DNA of 64,000 nt from NCBI GenBank assembly GCA_028726465.1, contig JAQYQB010000026.1:1-64000 (forward strand), in the 5' to 3' direction. The notes beneath the pieces were generated by a model that saw nothing but the letters and a program-made list of their open reading frames with translations, was not told the origin of the DNA and ran no database searches. Below, piece after piece: positions 56,826 to 64,000 of this stretch; position 1 is the stretch's first letter, and every line of letters starts with the position of its first letter. Source of the DNA: Mycobacteriaceae bacterium. Lineage in GTDB: Bacteria; Actinomycetota; Actinomycetes; Mycobacteriales; Mycobacteriaceae. A program made the position numbers and the translations under genes.

Positions 56826-57692
56826 ATGGGATACACGCTGCACCGGGAAGAACTAGAACACCAATCTAGGACGCGCAAATACCTGCTCATAGAGCCCGAT
56901 AACCTCCCGGAGCACCCGGACGTCGTGCTGTATTTCCACGGTTCCTTGCAGTCCGCCAACGTCTCCCGCCGGTTTACCAACGGCACCTTCGACGAGCTGG
57001 CCGAAAAGTACGGCTGCCTGGTGGCCTACCCGGACGGCGTGGACCGCCACTTCAACGACGCCCGCGGCATCCTGCCGGTCACCGCGCGCGAGGAAAACGT
57101 CGACGACGTCGGCTTCACCCGCGCGCTGATCGAGCGCCTGCGCCGCGACTACTCCGCCGGGCGCGTTTTCGCCTGCGGGTACTCCAACGGCGGGCAGATG
57201 GTCCTGCGCCTGCTCTTCGACGCTCCCGGGCTGCTCAGCGCCGCCTGCATCTTCGCCTCGACCCTGGGCCGCGGCGACAACCACCGCCCAAGCAACCCGG
57301 ACTCCGCCCTGCAGCCGACCCCGGTCCTGCTGCTGCACGGCACCGAGGACCCGTATGCCCCCTACGCCGGCGGCACGGCCGGGCTGGACGCCCAGCGCAC
57401 TCGCGGCGAGGTGACCTCGGCCGGCGAGACCGCCGCCCGGCTCGCCGAGCTCAACGGCGCTTCCCCCGCCCCGGAGACCAGCCGGCCCTACCCCGGCGTG
57501 CGCGCGGAGACCTGGGGCGGAGATGCGCCCGTGGTGCTGTGGACCATGGAAGGGCTGGGCCACGTGGTGCCGTCGGGCAACGAGGTGGACCCGCGGCTGG
57601 GCCCCAACACCCAGGAATTCCTCGCGGCCGAGGTGGCCGCGGATTTCTTCGGCCTAACCGGCCGCGCGACGCTGCCGGGCGAACTCGGATAG
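56826..57692 (+). CDS. Polyhydroxybutyrate-depolymerase-like esterase (LpqC group)
   Basis: An alpha/beta hydrolase of 288 residues with the nucleophile in [10 protein letters not shown], oxyanion motif YFHGSLQ and C-terminal catalytic His in GLGHVVPSG. No signal peptide is visible, so it is probably cytoplasmic. The substrate is unknown. The ATG lies 8 bases after TAGACT (56812-56817). The 3' end overlaps rlmB by 39 bases in convergent orientation. Confidence 0.85.
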   Translation: MGYTLHREELEHQSRTRKYLLIEPDNLPEHPDVVLYFHGSLQSANVSRRFTNGTFDELAEKYGCLVAYPDGVDRHFNDARGILPVTAREENVDDVGFTRALIERLRRDYSAGRVFACGYSNGGQMVLRLLFDAPGLLSAACIFASTLGRGDNHRPSNPDSALQPTPVLLLHGTEDPYAPYAGGTAGLDAQRTRGEVTSAGETAARLAELNGASPAPETSRPYPGVRAETWGGDAPVVLWTMEGLGHVVPSGNEVDPRLGPNTQEFLAAEVAADFFGLTGRATLPGELG

Positions 57693-58601
57693 CACGGCGC
57701 CGGCCGCGACGGAGGCGTTCAGAGACTCCACGCCCGCGGCCATCGGGATGGACATGATGACGTCGCAGTTCTCCCGCACCAGGCGGGAGATCCCCTTGCC
57801 CTCGGAGCCGATGACGATGACCACCGGGTCGGTGCCGCCGTCGTAACTGTCCAGGGTGTGCTCGCCGCCGGCGTCCAGCCCAACGACCTGGTAGCCGTTC
57901 TTCTGGAACTGCTGCACCGTGCGGGTGATATTGGTGGCGCGCGCCACCGGCAGGCGGGCCGCCGTGCCCGCGGAGGTGCGCCAGGCCACCGCGGTCACGG
58001 ACGCGGAGCGGCGCTCCGGGATGATGACGCCGTGGCCGCCGAAGGCCGCCACCGAGCGCACCACCGCGCCCAGGTTGCGCGGGTCGGTGATGTTGTCCAG
58101 GATGACGAACATGCCGGTATCCCCGGTGTCCTGGACCTGCTGCATAAGGTCCTCGACCTCGGCGTACTTGTAGGGCGGGATCTGCAGGCCGATGCCCTGG
58201 TGCATACCGTTGCCGGTCATGCGGTCCATCTCGTGGCGCGGCACCTCGTGGATGGGCACGTTGCGGGTGTTGCACATGGCTACCGCCTCGGACAGGCGCT
58301 CGTCGTTCTTGGTTCCCTGGGCGATGTAGAGCGCCGTGGCCGGCACGCGGGCGTGCAGGCACTCGATGACCGGGTTGCGGCCCACCACCATCTCCGGGGT
58401 TTCCTTGACGTGGCGCCCGGAGTCGCGGCGCTGGCGGGCCAGCTTCGCCTTGTGCTTGGCGTGGTAGACGCGGTCCTCCGCCTTGGGCGTCGGGCCCTTG
58501 CCCTCTAGGCCGCGGCGGCGCTGCCCGCCGGAGCCTTTAACCTGGCCCTTCTTGTTGGTCTTGCGGGTACCTGCCCCGCCGCGACCGTGCGTGCGTGCCA
58601 T
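57654..58601 (-). CDS. rlmB: 23S rRNA (guanosine-2'-O)-methyltransferase RlmB / TrmH family
   Basis: SPOUT methyltransferase of 315 residues. A basic low-complexity N-terminus (1-70) precedes the substrate-binding domain ([13 protein letters not shown]). The knotted SAM domain shows [36 protein letters not shown] and [20 protein letters not shown] 58601 with AAGGA upstream. The gene follows cysS, a common actinobacterial order. Confidence 0.93.
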   Translation of the reverse strand: MARTHGRGGAGTRKTNKKGQVKGSGGQRRRGLEGKGPTPKAEDRVYHAKHKAKLARQRRDSGRHVKETPEMVVGRNPVIECLHARVPATALYIAQGTKNDERLSEAVAMCNTRNVPIHEVPRHEMDRMTGNGMHQGIGLQIPPYKYAEVEDLMQQVQDTGDTGMFVILDNITDPRNLGAVVRSVAAFGGHGVIIPERRSASVTAVAWRTSAGTAARLPVARATNITRTVQQFQKNGYQVVGLDAGGEHTLDSYDGGTDPVVIVIGSEGKGISRLVRENCDVIMSIPMAAGVESLNASVAAGAVLSEFARQRRAAG

Positions 58602-58630
58602 TGGTGGTCCTTCCTGAGTATTTAAAAGTC

Positions 58631-60016
58631 TTAAGACAGCTGCCAGGTGGCGCCGTCGGGAGTGTCCGTGACCGTAATGCCCGCCGCGGCCAGCCGGTCG
58701 CGCACCGCGTCCGCGGTGGCAAAGTCCTTGTCCTTGCGGGCCTGGGCGCGCCGTTCCAGTTCGGCCTGGACCAGCTGATCCAAGGCGGCATCGGCGGCCG
58801 ACGAGCCCGCGCCGGCTGCCCACTTCTCATCCAGCGGGTCGAAGCCCAAGACCGCGGCCATGGCGCGCACGGACTCCGCCAGCTTCCGGGCGTCCTCCTC
58901 GTTGCCGGCGGCCAGCTCCTTGTTGGCGGCGCGGACGGTGGTGTGGATTTCGGCCAGCGCCTTCGGCACGGCGATGTCCTCGTCCATCGCAGCGCCGAAA
59001 GCCTCGGTCCACTCGCCCAGCACCAGGTCCGGGAAACGGTTGACCAGGTCCTCGATACGGCGGTAGCCGGCCGCGGCCTCGGTAAGCGCGGCCTCGGAGT
59101 ATTCCAGCACCGAGCGGTAGTGCGCGGAGCCTAGATAATAGCGCAGTTCCACGGGCCGGACTAATTCCAGCATGTTGTCCACGCTGAGCACGTTGCCCAG
59201 GGACTTCGACATCTTCTCGCCGGCCATGGTCACCCAGTGGTTGTGCATCCAGTACCGGGCAAAGCCGTCCCCGGCCGCGTGCGACTGCGCCATCTCGTTC
59301 TCGTGGTGCGGGAACTGCAGATCCAGGCCGCCGCAGTGGATGTCGAACTCGGAGCCCAGGTAGTAGGTGGACATCGCCGAGCACTCCAGGTGCCAGCCCG
59401 GGCGGCCCTTGCCCCACGGGGTGGGCCAGGCCGGCTCGCCCGGCTTGGCGGCCTTCCACAGCGCGAAGTCCAGCGCGTTGCGCTTGCCGGCGTTGTCCGT
59501 CTCGCCCTGCTCCATCTCCTCGACGCGGTTGCCGGAAAGGCTGCCGTAGTCGGAGCCTTCCGCCTTGGTCCAGGCATTAACGTCGAAGTAGACCGAGCCA
59601 TCGGCCGCGTAGGCGAAGCCGTTGTCGATGAGCCGCTGCATGTAGTCGACCATCTGGGTCACGAACCCGGTCGCGCGCGGCTCCACGGACGGCGGCAGCA
59701 CGCCCAGCATGTTGTAGGCGGCCGTGAACTCGCGCTCATAGGTGGACACCCACTCCCACCAGGGGCGGCCGTTGTCGGCGGCCTTGGTCAGGATCTTGTC
59801 ATCAATATCGGTCACGTTGCGCACGAATGCCACGTCCCAGTCCTTGGCCAGAAGCCAGCGGCGCAGGATATCGAAGGCAACCCCGGAGCGCAGGTGCCCG
59901 ATGTGTGGCTTGGCCTGCGGGGTGGCCCCACACAGGTAGACCGACACATGGCCGGGGCGAAGCGGCTCAAAATCGCGGAGGTTACGGGTAGCAGTGTCAT
60001 AGATACGCAAAGTCAC
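58631..60016 (-). CDS. cysS: Cysteinyl-tRNA synthetase
   Basis: Charges tRNA-Cys. The 461 residues show Zn ligand Cys29, HIGH at 38-41, KMSKS at 268-272 and [14 protein letters not shown]. The C-terminal anticodon-binding extension and length favour CysS over its paralogue MshC. GTG 60016 lies 7 bases after -10 TAGAAT (60024-60029), so a leaderless mRNA is likely. Confidence 0.96.
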   Translation of the reverse strand: MTLRIYDTATRNLRDFEPLRPGHVSVYLCGATPQAKPHIGHLRSGVAFDILRRWLLAKDWDVAFVRNVTDIDDKILTKAADNGRPWWEWVSTYEREFTAAYNMLGVLPPSVEPRATGFVTQMVDYMQRLIDNGFAYAADGSVYFDVNAWTKAEGSDYGSLSGNRVEEMEQGETDNAGKRNALDFALWKAAKPGEPAWPTPWGKGRPGWHLECSAMSTYYLGSEFDIHCGGLDLQFPHHENEMAQSHAAGDGFARYWMHNHWVTMAGEKMSKSLGNVLSVDNMLELVRPVELRYYLGSAHYRSVLEYSEAALTEAAAGYRRIEDLVNRFPDLVLGEWTEAFGAAMDEDIAVPKALAEIHTTVRAANKELAAGNEEDARKLAESVRAMAAVLGFDPLDEKWAAGAGSSAADAALDQLVQAELERRAQARKDKDFATADAVRDRLAAAGITVTDTPDGATWQLS

Positions 60017-60048
60017 AACAGTGATTCTACCTAACCGTATCTGCCGTC

Positions 60049-60795
60049 CTAGTTGGGCTTATTCGCCTCCGCGAACTCGTAATATTCCCGGTTGCGCAAA
60101 CCACTCGCGGCGGCCGCGTCCACCACCACCGTGGCGTGCCGGTGCCACTGCAGGATGGAGGCCGGGCAGGCCGCGCTCAGGGGCCCTTCCACCAGCCCGG
60201 CGACCGCGTCCTGCTTGTTTGAGCCGGTGGCAATCAGCAGCAGGTGCCCGGCGCGCTGGATGGTGCCCAGGCCCTGCGTGACGACGTGGCGCGGGACCTC
60301 GTCCGCGGAGGCAAAGAAGCGGGAATTGTCCGCCACTGTCTGCGGGTGCAGCGTCTTCCAGCGGGTCAGGGAGTTGAGCGAACTGCCCGGCTCGTTGAAG
60401 CCGATGTGCCCGTTTTGGCCCACCCCCAGCAGCTGGCAGTCGATGCCGCCGGCCGCCGCGATCTCGTCTTCGTAGCCCTCCGCCGCGGCCGCGTCCGGCA
60501 CGTGCAGCCGCGCCGGCTCGACCCCGAGCGGGTCGATGAGCTCGGTACGCAGCGTGTGGTAGTAGCTCTGCGGGTGGTCGTGGCCCAGCCCGACGTATTC
60601 GTCCAGGGCGAAGAACTCCACCCCGCCGGTCTCCAGGCGCCCGGCCCGCGCGCGGGCGATGAGCTCGGCGTAGGTGGCCAGCGGCGTCGAGCCCGTGGCC
60701 ACCCCGATGACCCCGCCGGGGCGGAAATAGCCGGACAAGATATCCGCGGCCGCCGTCGCGACCTCCGCCGCGGTCTTCCGGATGATGACTTCCAT
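60049..60795 (-). CDS. nagB: Glucosamine-6-phosphate deaminase
   Basis: Converts glucosamine 6-phosphate to fructose 6-phosphate and ammonia. The 248 residues show [31 protein letters not shown] (catalytic Asp) and [18 protein letters not shown] (catalytic His). It follows nagA by 44 bases and ends the nag operon. Confidence 0.95.
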   Translation of the reverse strand: MEVIIRKTAAEVATAAADILSGYFRPGGVIGVATGSTPLATYAELIARARAGRLETGGVEFFALDEYVGLGHDHPQSYYHTLRTELIDPLGVEPARLHVPDAAAAEGYEDEIAAAGGIDCQLLGVGQNGHIGFNEPGSSLNSLTRWKTLHPQTVADNSRFFASADEVPRHVVTQGLGTIQRAGHLLLIATGSNKQDAVAGLVEGPLSAACPASILQWHRHATVVVDAAAASGLRNREYYEFAEANKPN

Positions 60796-60839
60796 GCTGC
60801 TTTCCTCCAGTCCTGCCTCAGCGCGGTGCTTGAGCCCTA

Positions 60840-61979
60840 TTATCCCCGCAATCGCTGCCCGTCGGCGAAGACGGTGCGAACGGCCCCGGCGGGGTCGAAT
60901 TCCACGAATTCCGCGGGCTGGCCGACCTGCAGGCCGCGCGCCTGGTCCAGCCCCAGCAGGCGGCCGGGGTTAACGGAGGCTGCCCGCGCCGCGGCGGGCG
61001 CCCCGTGGCGGGCGCTAAACCGCGCGAACTGCTGGGCCAGGGTGCTCGTCCCGCCCGCGATGGCGCCGTCTCCGCCGGCCAGCCGCGCCACTCCGCCGGC
61101 AACGACGACGTCGAGCGGGCCCAGTCGGTAGGCCCCGTCCGGCATGCCGGCGGCCTCCATCGCGTCGGTGACCAGGACCAGGCCGTCCCCGGCGCAGGCG
61201 GCGACGACGTCCACGGTCCCGTCGGCCAGATGCACGCCGTCGCCGATGGCCTCCACGGCCACCTCGCCGCGGGCGGCGGCCGCGAGCAGGGCGCCCACGG
61301 CCCCGGGCTGGCGGTGGTGCAGCGGCGGCATGGCGTTGAACAGGTGCGTGGCCGTGACCGTCGCCCCGCGGGCGACCGCGTAGTCGAGGATCTCGGCCGT
61401 GGTGGCGAAGTCCGCCGTGGTGTGCCCCAGGGAGACGATGACGCCGTACTCGACGCAGGCGTCCACTAGCGCCCGGGCGTGGGGCGTTTCCGGGGCGAAG
61501 GTCAGCTGGCGGACCGCGCCCGCGCCGCGCTCCAGGATGCGGCGCAGCATGGCCGGGTCGCCGTCCTGGATGCGGTCCGGGGCCTGCGCCCCGCACTTGG
61601 CGGTGTGGATGAACGGGCCCTCCAAGTGGATCCCGTCCACCACGCCCTCGGCCACCAGCGGCGCCAGCACGCCGACCTGGCGGGTCAGCTCCTCCTCCGT
61701 CCCGGAGACCAAGCTCGCCAGGAGGTGGACGCTGCCCTGCTGACGGTGGAATTCGGCCGCCTGCCGGCATTCGGCGAGCGTTCCCGTGGGGAAGGCCCCG
61801 CGCGCCCCGCCGTGGTTGTGGACGTCCACCAGGCCCGGCGCGATAATACCCAGCTTATCGGGGGAAGACTCGAGGCGTTCCACGCTTTCGATAACGCCCT
61901 CAGCATCCACGCGCACCTGCGCGGGGTAGGGCTCGGCCTGGCCGTCGGTGAGCCGGGCGGCGACGGTACAACCGGCCAT
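60840..61979 (-). CDS. nagA: N-acetylglucosamine-6-phosphate deacetylase
   Basis: Amidohydrolase that removes acetate from GlcNAc 6-phosphate. The 379 residues show VDVHNHGG, HLEGPFIHTAKCGAQ (metal Glu), SLGHTTADF, THLFNAMPPLHHR and VLVTDAMEAAG. Its ATG overlaps the nagE stop by one base. The acetate released could feed the cat pathway. Confidence 0.95.
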   Translation of the reverse strand: MAGCTVAARLTDGQAEPYPAQVRVDAEGVIESVERLESSPDKLGIIAPGLVDVHNHGGARGAFPTGTLAECRQAAEFHRQQGSVHLLASLVSGTEEELTRQVGVLAPLVAEGVVDGIHLEGPFIHTAKCGAQAPDRIQDGDPAMLRRILERGAGAVRQLTFAPETPHARALVDACVEYGVIVSLGHTTADFATTAEILDYAVARGATVTATHLFNAMPPLHHRQPGAVGALLAAAARGEVAVEAIGDGVHLADGTVDVVAACAGDGLVLVTDAMEAAGMPDGAYRLGPLDVVVAGGVARLAGGDGAIAGGTSTLAQQFARFSARHGAPAAARAASVNPGRLLGLDQARGLQVGQPAEFVEFDPAGAVRTVFADGQRLRG

Positions 61980-64000
61980 TAGCGGTACTCCACTTCCATG
62001 ACGTGCTGGCCCACGGCCACATCCCCGGTGCGGATCAGCGTGGTCTCAGCGACTTTCTTCTTGTTGGTCACGACCACCGGGGTGGTCAGGTCGATGCCGC
62101 GCTCGCGCAGGGCGGCCGCGTCCACGCGCACCAGCGGGTGGCCCGGCTCCACCGCGTCCCCGCGGCTAACCAGGACCTCGAAGCCCTCCCCGCGCAGGCC
62201 CACGGTGTCCATGCCGATGTGGACCAGCACGTCCAGGCCCTCGGCGCTGCGCACCGCGACCGCGTGCTTGGTCTTGGCCACCATGGTGACCTCGCCGGCT
62301 ACCGGGGAGGCCACGACCAGCTCGTCCTCGTTGCCCGGCACGATGGCAAACCCCGGGCCCACCTGGCCGCCCGCGAAGGCCGGATCCGCCACCTCCTCCA
62401 GCGGGATGGCCTTGCCCTCGGTGGGCGCGGACAGCTCCGTCATGCCCGCCTTCTCCGGGGACGCGGTCGCGACAGCCGGAGCGGGAGCCGAAACCGCCAC
62501 CGGGTGCTCCATCTGGCGCCGCACCTCGTCGTGGACGAACTGCACGTTGGGCCCGATGATGACCTGCACGCCCTTGGCCGAAGGCCGGTATACCCCGGCC
62601 ACGCCCGCGGATTTGAGCGTCTGCTCCTCCACCCGCTGCGGGTCGTGCACGGTGGTGCGCAGGCGCGTGGTGCAGTATTCCATCGTGTTGAGGTTTTCCG
62701 CCCCGCCGAGGCCGGCCAGGATCCGGGCGGCCTGCGCGGCCAGCTGGTCGTCGCCTTCCGCGCTGTCACCACCGTCTTCCGGCGCGTCTTCCTCGTCGTC
62801 GCCGCGGCCCGGGGTCTTCAGGTTGAATTTGCCGATGAGGAAGTAGAAGAGGCCAAAGTAGATAAAGAAGTAGGCCACGCCCATCACCAGCAGCATCCAC
62901 CACTGGTTGGCCAGCGGGTTCTGCGAGGACAGCAGCATGTCGAAGAAGCCGGCGGAGAAGCCGAAGCCCGCCGTCCAGTCGAAGAAGGAGGCGATCGCCA
63001 TGGAAATGCCCATCAGGATCGCGTGCACCACGAACAGCAGGGGTGCTGCGAACATGAAGGAGAACTCGATGGGCTCGGTGACACCGGTGAGGAAGGAGGC
63101 CAGCGCGCCGGCCAGCATCAGAGAGCCGACCACCTTGCGGCGCGACGGCTTGGCGCGCAGCGTCATCGCCAGCGCCGCGCCCGGCAGGCCGAACATCATC
63201 ACGGGGAAAAAGCCCGCCTGGTACTGGCCGATAACGCCGATGACCTCGCAGTTGGCGCCGTCCCAGACGCCCGGGCAGGAGGCGGCATCGCTAGCCGCCT
63301 GGGCGGCGACCAGGGTGTCCGCACCGCCCAGGAACTTGCCGATGTCGTTAATTCCGACCACGTCGAACCAGAAGATGGCGTTCAGCGCGTGGTGCAGGCC
63401 GGTCGGGATGAGCAGGCGGTTGGACACGCCGTAGACGCCGGCGCCGATGGCGCCCATGCCCTGGATCCACTGGCCGAAGTTGAAAAACGCGGTGTAGAGC
63501 ACCGGCCAGAGGAAGTAAAAGACCCCGGCCAGCGCGATGGAAAACAGGGAGGTCAGGATGGGCACCAGGCGCCGTCCGGAGAAGAACGCCAGCGCATCCG
63601 GCAGCTTGGTGGCGTGGAAGCGGTTATAGGTCCAGGCGGCGAGCACGCCGACGAAAATGCCCAGCAGCACGTTCGCCGGGCCGACCGCGTCCCAGCCCTG
63701 GGCCGCCCAGTCGAGGGCCTGCTGGCCTTCCAGGGCGGCAGGATCCTCGATGCCGCGGTAGTTGGCCACGGCCTCCGGTCCGACCAGCTTGGTCACGGTG
63801 AAGAAACCGAGGAAGCCCGACAGCGCGGCCGCGCCGTTGGAGTCCTTGGCCAGCCCGAAGGAAATGGCGATGGCGAAGAGCACGCCGAGGTTATCCAGCA
63901 CCGCCCCGCCGGCCTGCTGAAAGACGGAGGCCAAGAAGCTTAAGCGTTCACCTCCCCGGGCGTCGAGGAAATAGCCGATGCCCGTCATCAGCGCCGCGAC
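61979..64000 (-). CDS. nagE: PTS GlcNAc-specific EIICBA transporter, 5' end outside window
   Basis: Phosphotransferase permease that imports and phosphorylates N-acetylglucosamine. The frame is open to the window edge, so the first residues are missing; a Met at 63988 is internal. Counting from that Met: EIIC (1-390, GFFPVMMFGLPGAALAM), an acidic linker (395-414), EIIB (415-495, phospho-Cys439 in MEYCTTRLR) and EIIA (535-669, phospho-His590 in VLVHIGMDTVGLRG). GlcNAc rather than glucose is inferred from nagA and nagB downstream. Confidence 0.9.
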   Translation of the reverse strand, partial: VAALMTGIGYFLDARGGERLSFLASVFQQAGGAVLDNLGVLFAIAISFGLAKDSNGAAALSGFLGFFTVTKLVGPEAVANYRGIEDPAALEGQQALDWAAQGWDAVGPANVLLGIFVGVLAAWTYNRFHATKLPDALAFFSGRRLVPILTSLFSIALAGVFYFLWPVLYTAFFNFGQWIQGMGAIGAGVYGVSNRLLIPTGLHHALNAIFWFDVVGINDIGKFLGGADTLVAAQAASDAASCPGVWDGANCEVIGVIGQYQAGFFPVMMFGLPGAALAMTLRAKPSRRKVVGSLMLAGALASFLTGVTEPIEFSFMFAAPLLFVVHAILMGISMAIASFFDWTAGFGFSAGFFDMLLSSQNPLANQWWMLLVMGVAYFFIYFGLFYFLIGKFNLKTPGRGDDEEDAPEDGGDSAEGDDQLAAQAARILAGLGGAENLNTMEYCTTRLRTTVHDPQRVEEQTLKSAGVAGVYRPSAKGVQVIIGPNVQFVHDEVRRQMEHPVAVSAPAPAVATASPEKAGMTELSAPTEGKAIPLEEVADPAFAGGQVGPGFAIVPGNEDELVVASPVAGEVTMVAKTKHAVAVRSAEGLDVLVHIGMDTVGLRGEGFEVLVSRGDAVEPGHPLVRVDAAALRERGIDLTTPVVVTNKKKVAETTLIRTGDVAVGQHVMEVEYR

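Noticed and set aside
62003..63943. 646-codon open frame on the plus strand opposite nagE
   Set aside because: Antisense shadow of the PTS gene with no family motif.

Overview
The window is a 64 kb piece of a high-GC Corynebacterium chromosome. The taxon is suggested by a RamA-type regulator of acetate metabolism, an acetyl-CoA:CoA transferase, pyruvate:quinone oxidoreductase, a mycolyltransferase, mycothiol synthase, a ThrE exporter, a CgmR-like repressor, a Zur-type zinc importer and many leaderless genes. No rRNA gene lies inside the window. The left edge does carry the leader and promoter of an rRNA operon that reads leftward out of it.

Layout. 0-2.4 kb: rRNA leader, murA and ramA (minus strand). 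2.7-4.7 kb: cysK, cysE and a small GNAT protein. 4.7-6.0 kb: tRNA genes Phe, Asp, Asp, Glu and Lys around an orphan CsoR-type copper sensor. 6.1-9.8 kb: cat, dusB, phoU. 9.9-14.3 kb: the phosphate importer operon pstSCAB, with PHO-box-like repeats upstream. 14.4-20.4 kb: envelope and cofactor genes (mshD, an LmeA-like protein, a lipid kinase, a nitrobindin-like protein, pabC, ygfZ, a DUF3073 protein). 20.5-30 kb: purM, purF, a sterol-carrier-like protein, an acyl-CoA thioesterase, trhA, a mycolyltransferase and purSQL. 30.4-36 kb: a large secreted nuclease, a DUF2334 protein and oligopeptidase B. 36-40 kb: purC, purB, purD and a HIT protein. 40.2-44.4 kb: the phosphate two-component system (phoR regulator, phoS kinase) and pqo. 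44.6-46.6 kb: a frameshifted cgmA efflux gene and its repressor cgmR. 46.6-48 kb: a low-GC DUF3800 gene next to tRNA-Thr. 48.2-53.2 kb: thrE, a lysine-repeat histone-like gene, otsA, a lipoprotein gene and otsB. 53.1-56.8 kb: an IpsA-type LacI regulator and znuACB. 56.8-60 kb: an esterase, rlmB and cysS. 60-64 kb: nagB, nagA and nagE, the last cut by the window end.

How the genes fit together. Three themes recur. Phosphate acquisition is covered by pstSCAB, phoU, phoSR and possibly the secreted nuclease. De novo purine synthesis is covered by eight pur genes (M, F, L, Q, S, C, B, D) in separate transcription units, all on the minus strand. Acetate and pyruvate metabolism is covered by ramA, cat and pqo. 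More than twenty genes show a TANNNT-like -10 element 6-8 bases before the start codon, which implies leaderless mRNAs; I used this to choose several starts.

Most of the window is ordinary core genome. I did not find a clearly undescribed multi-gene system. The best second-look items are the disrupted cgmA gene beside an intact repressor and operator, the low-GC DUF3800 gene with a perfect 10-bp inverted repeat at its promoter, the 14-fold KKxx-tail protein placed before otsA, the overlapping divergent leaderless promoters of mshD and the LmeA-like gene, and the haem-ligand-less nitrobindin.
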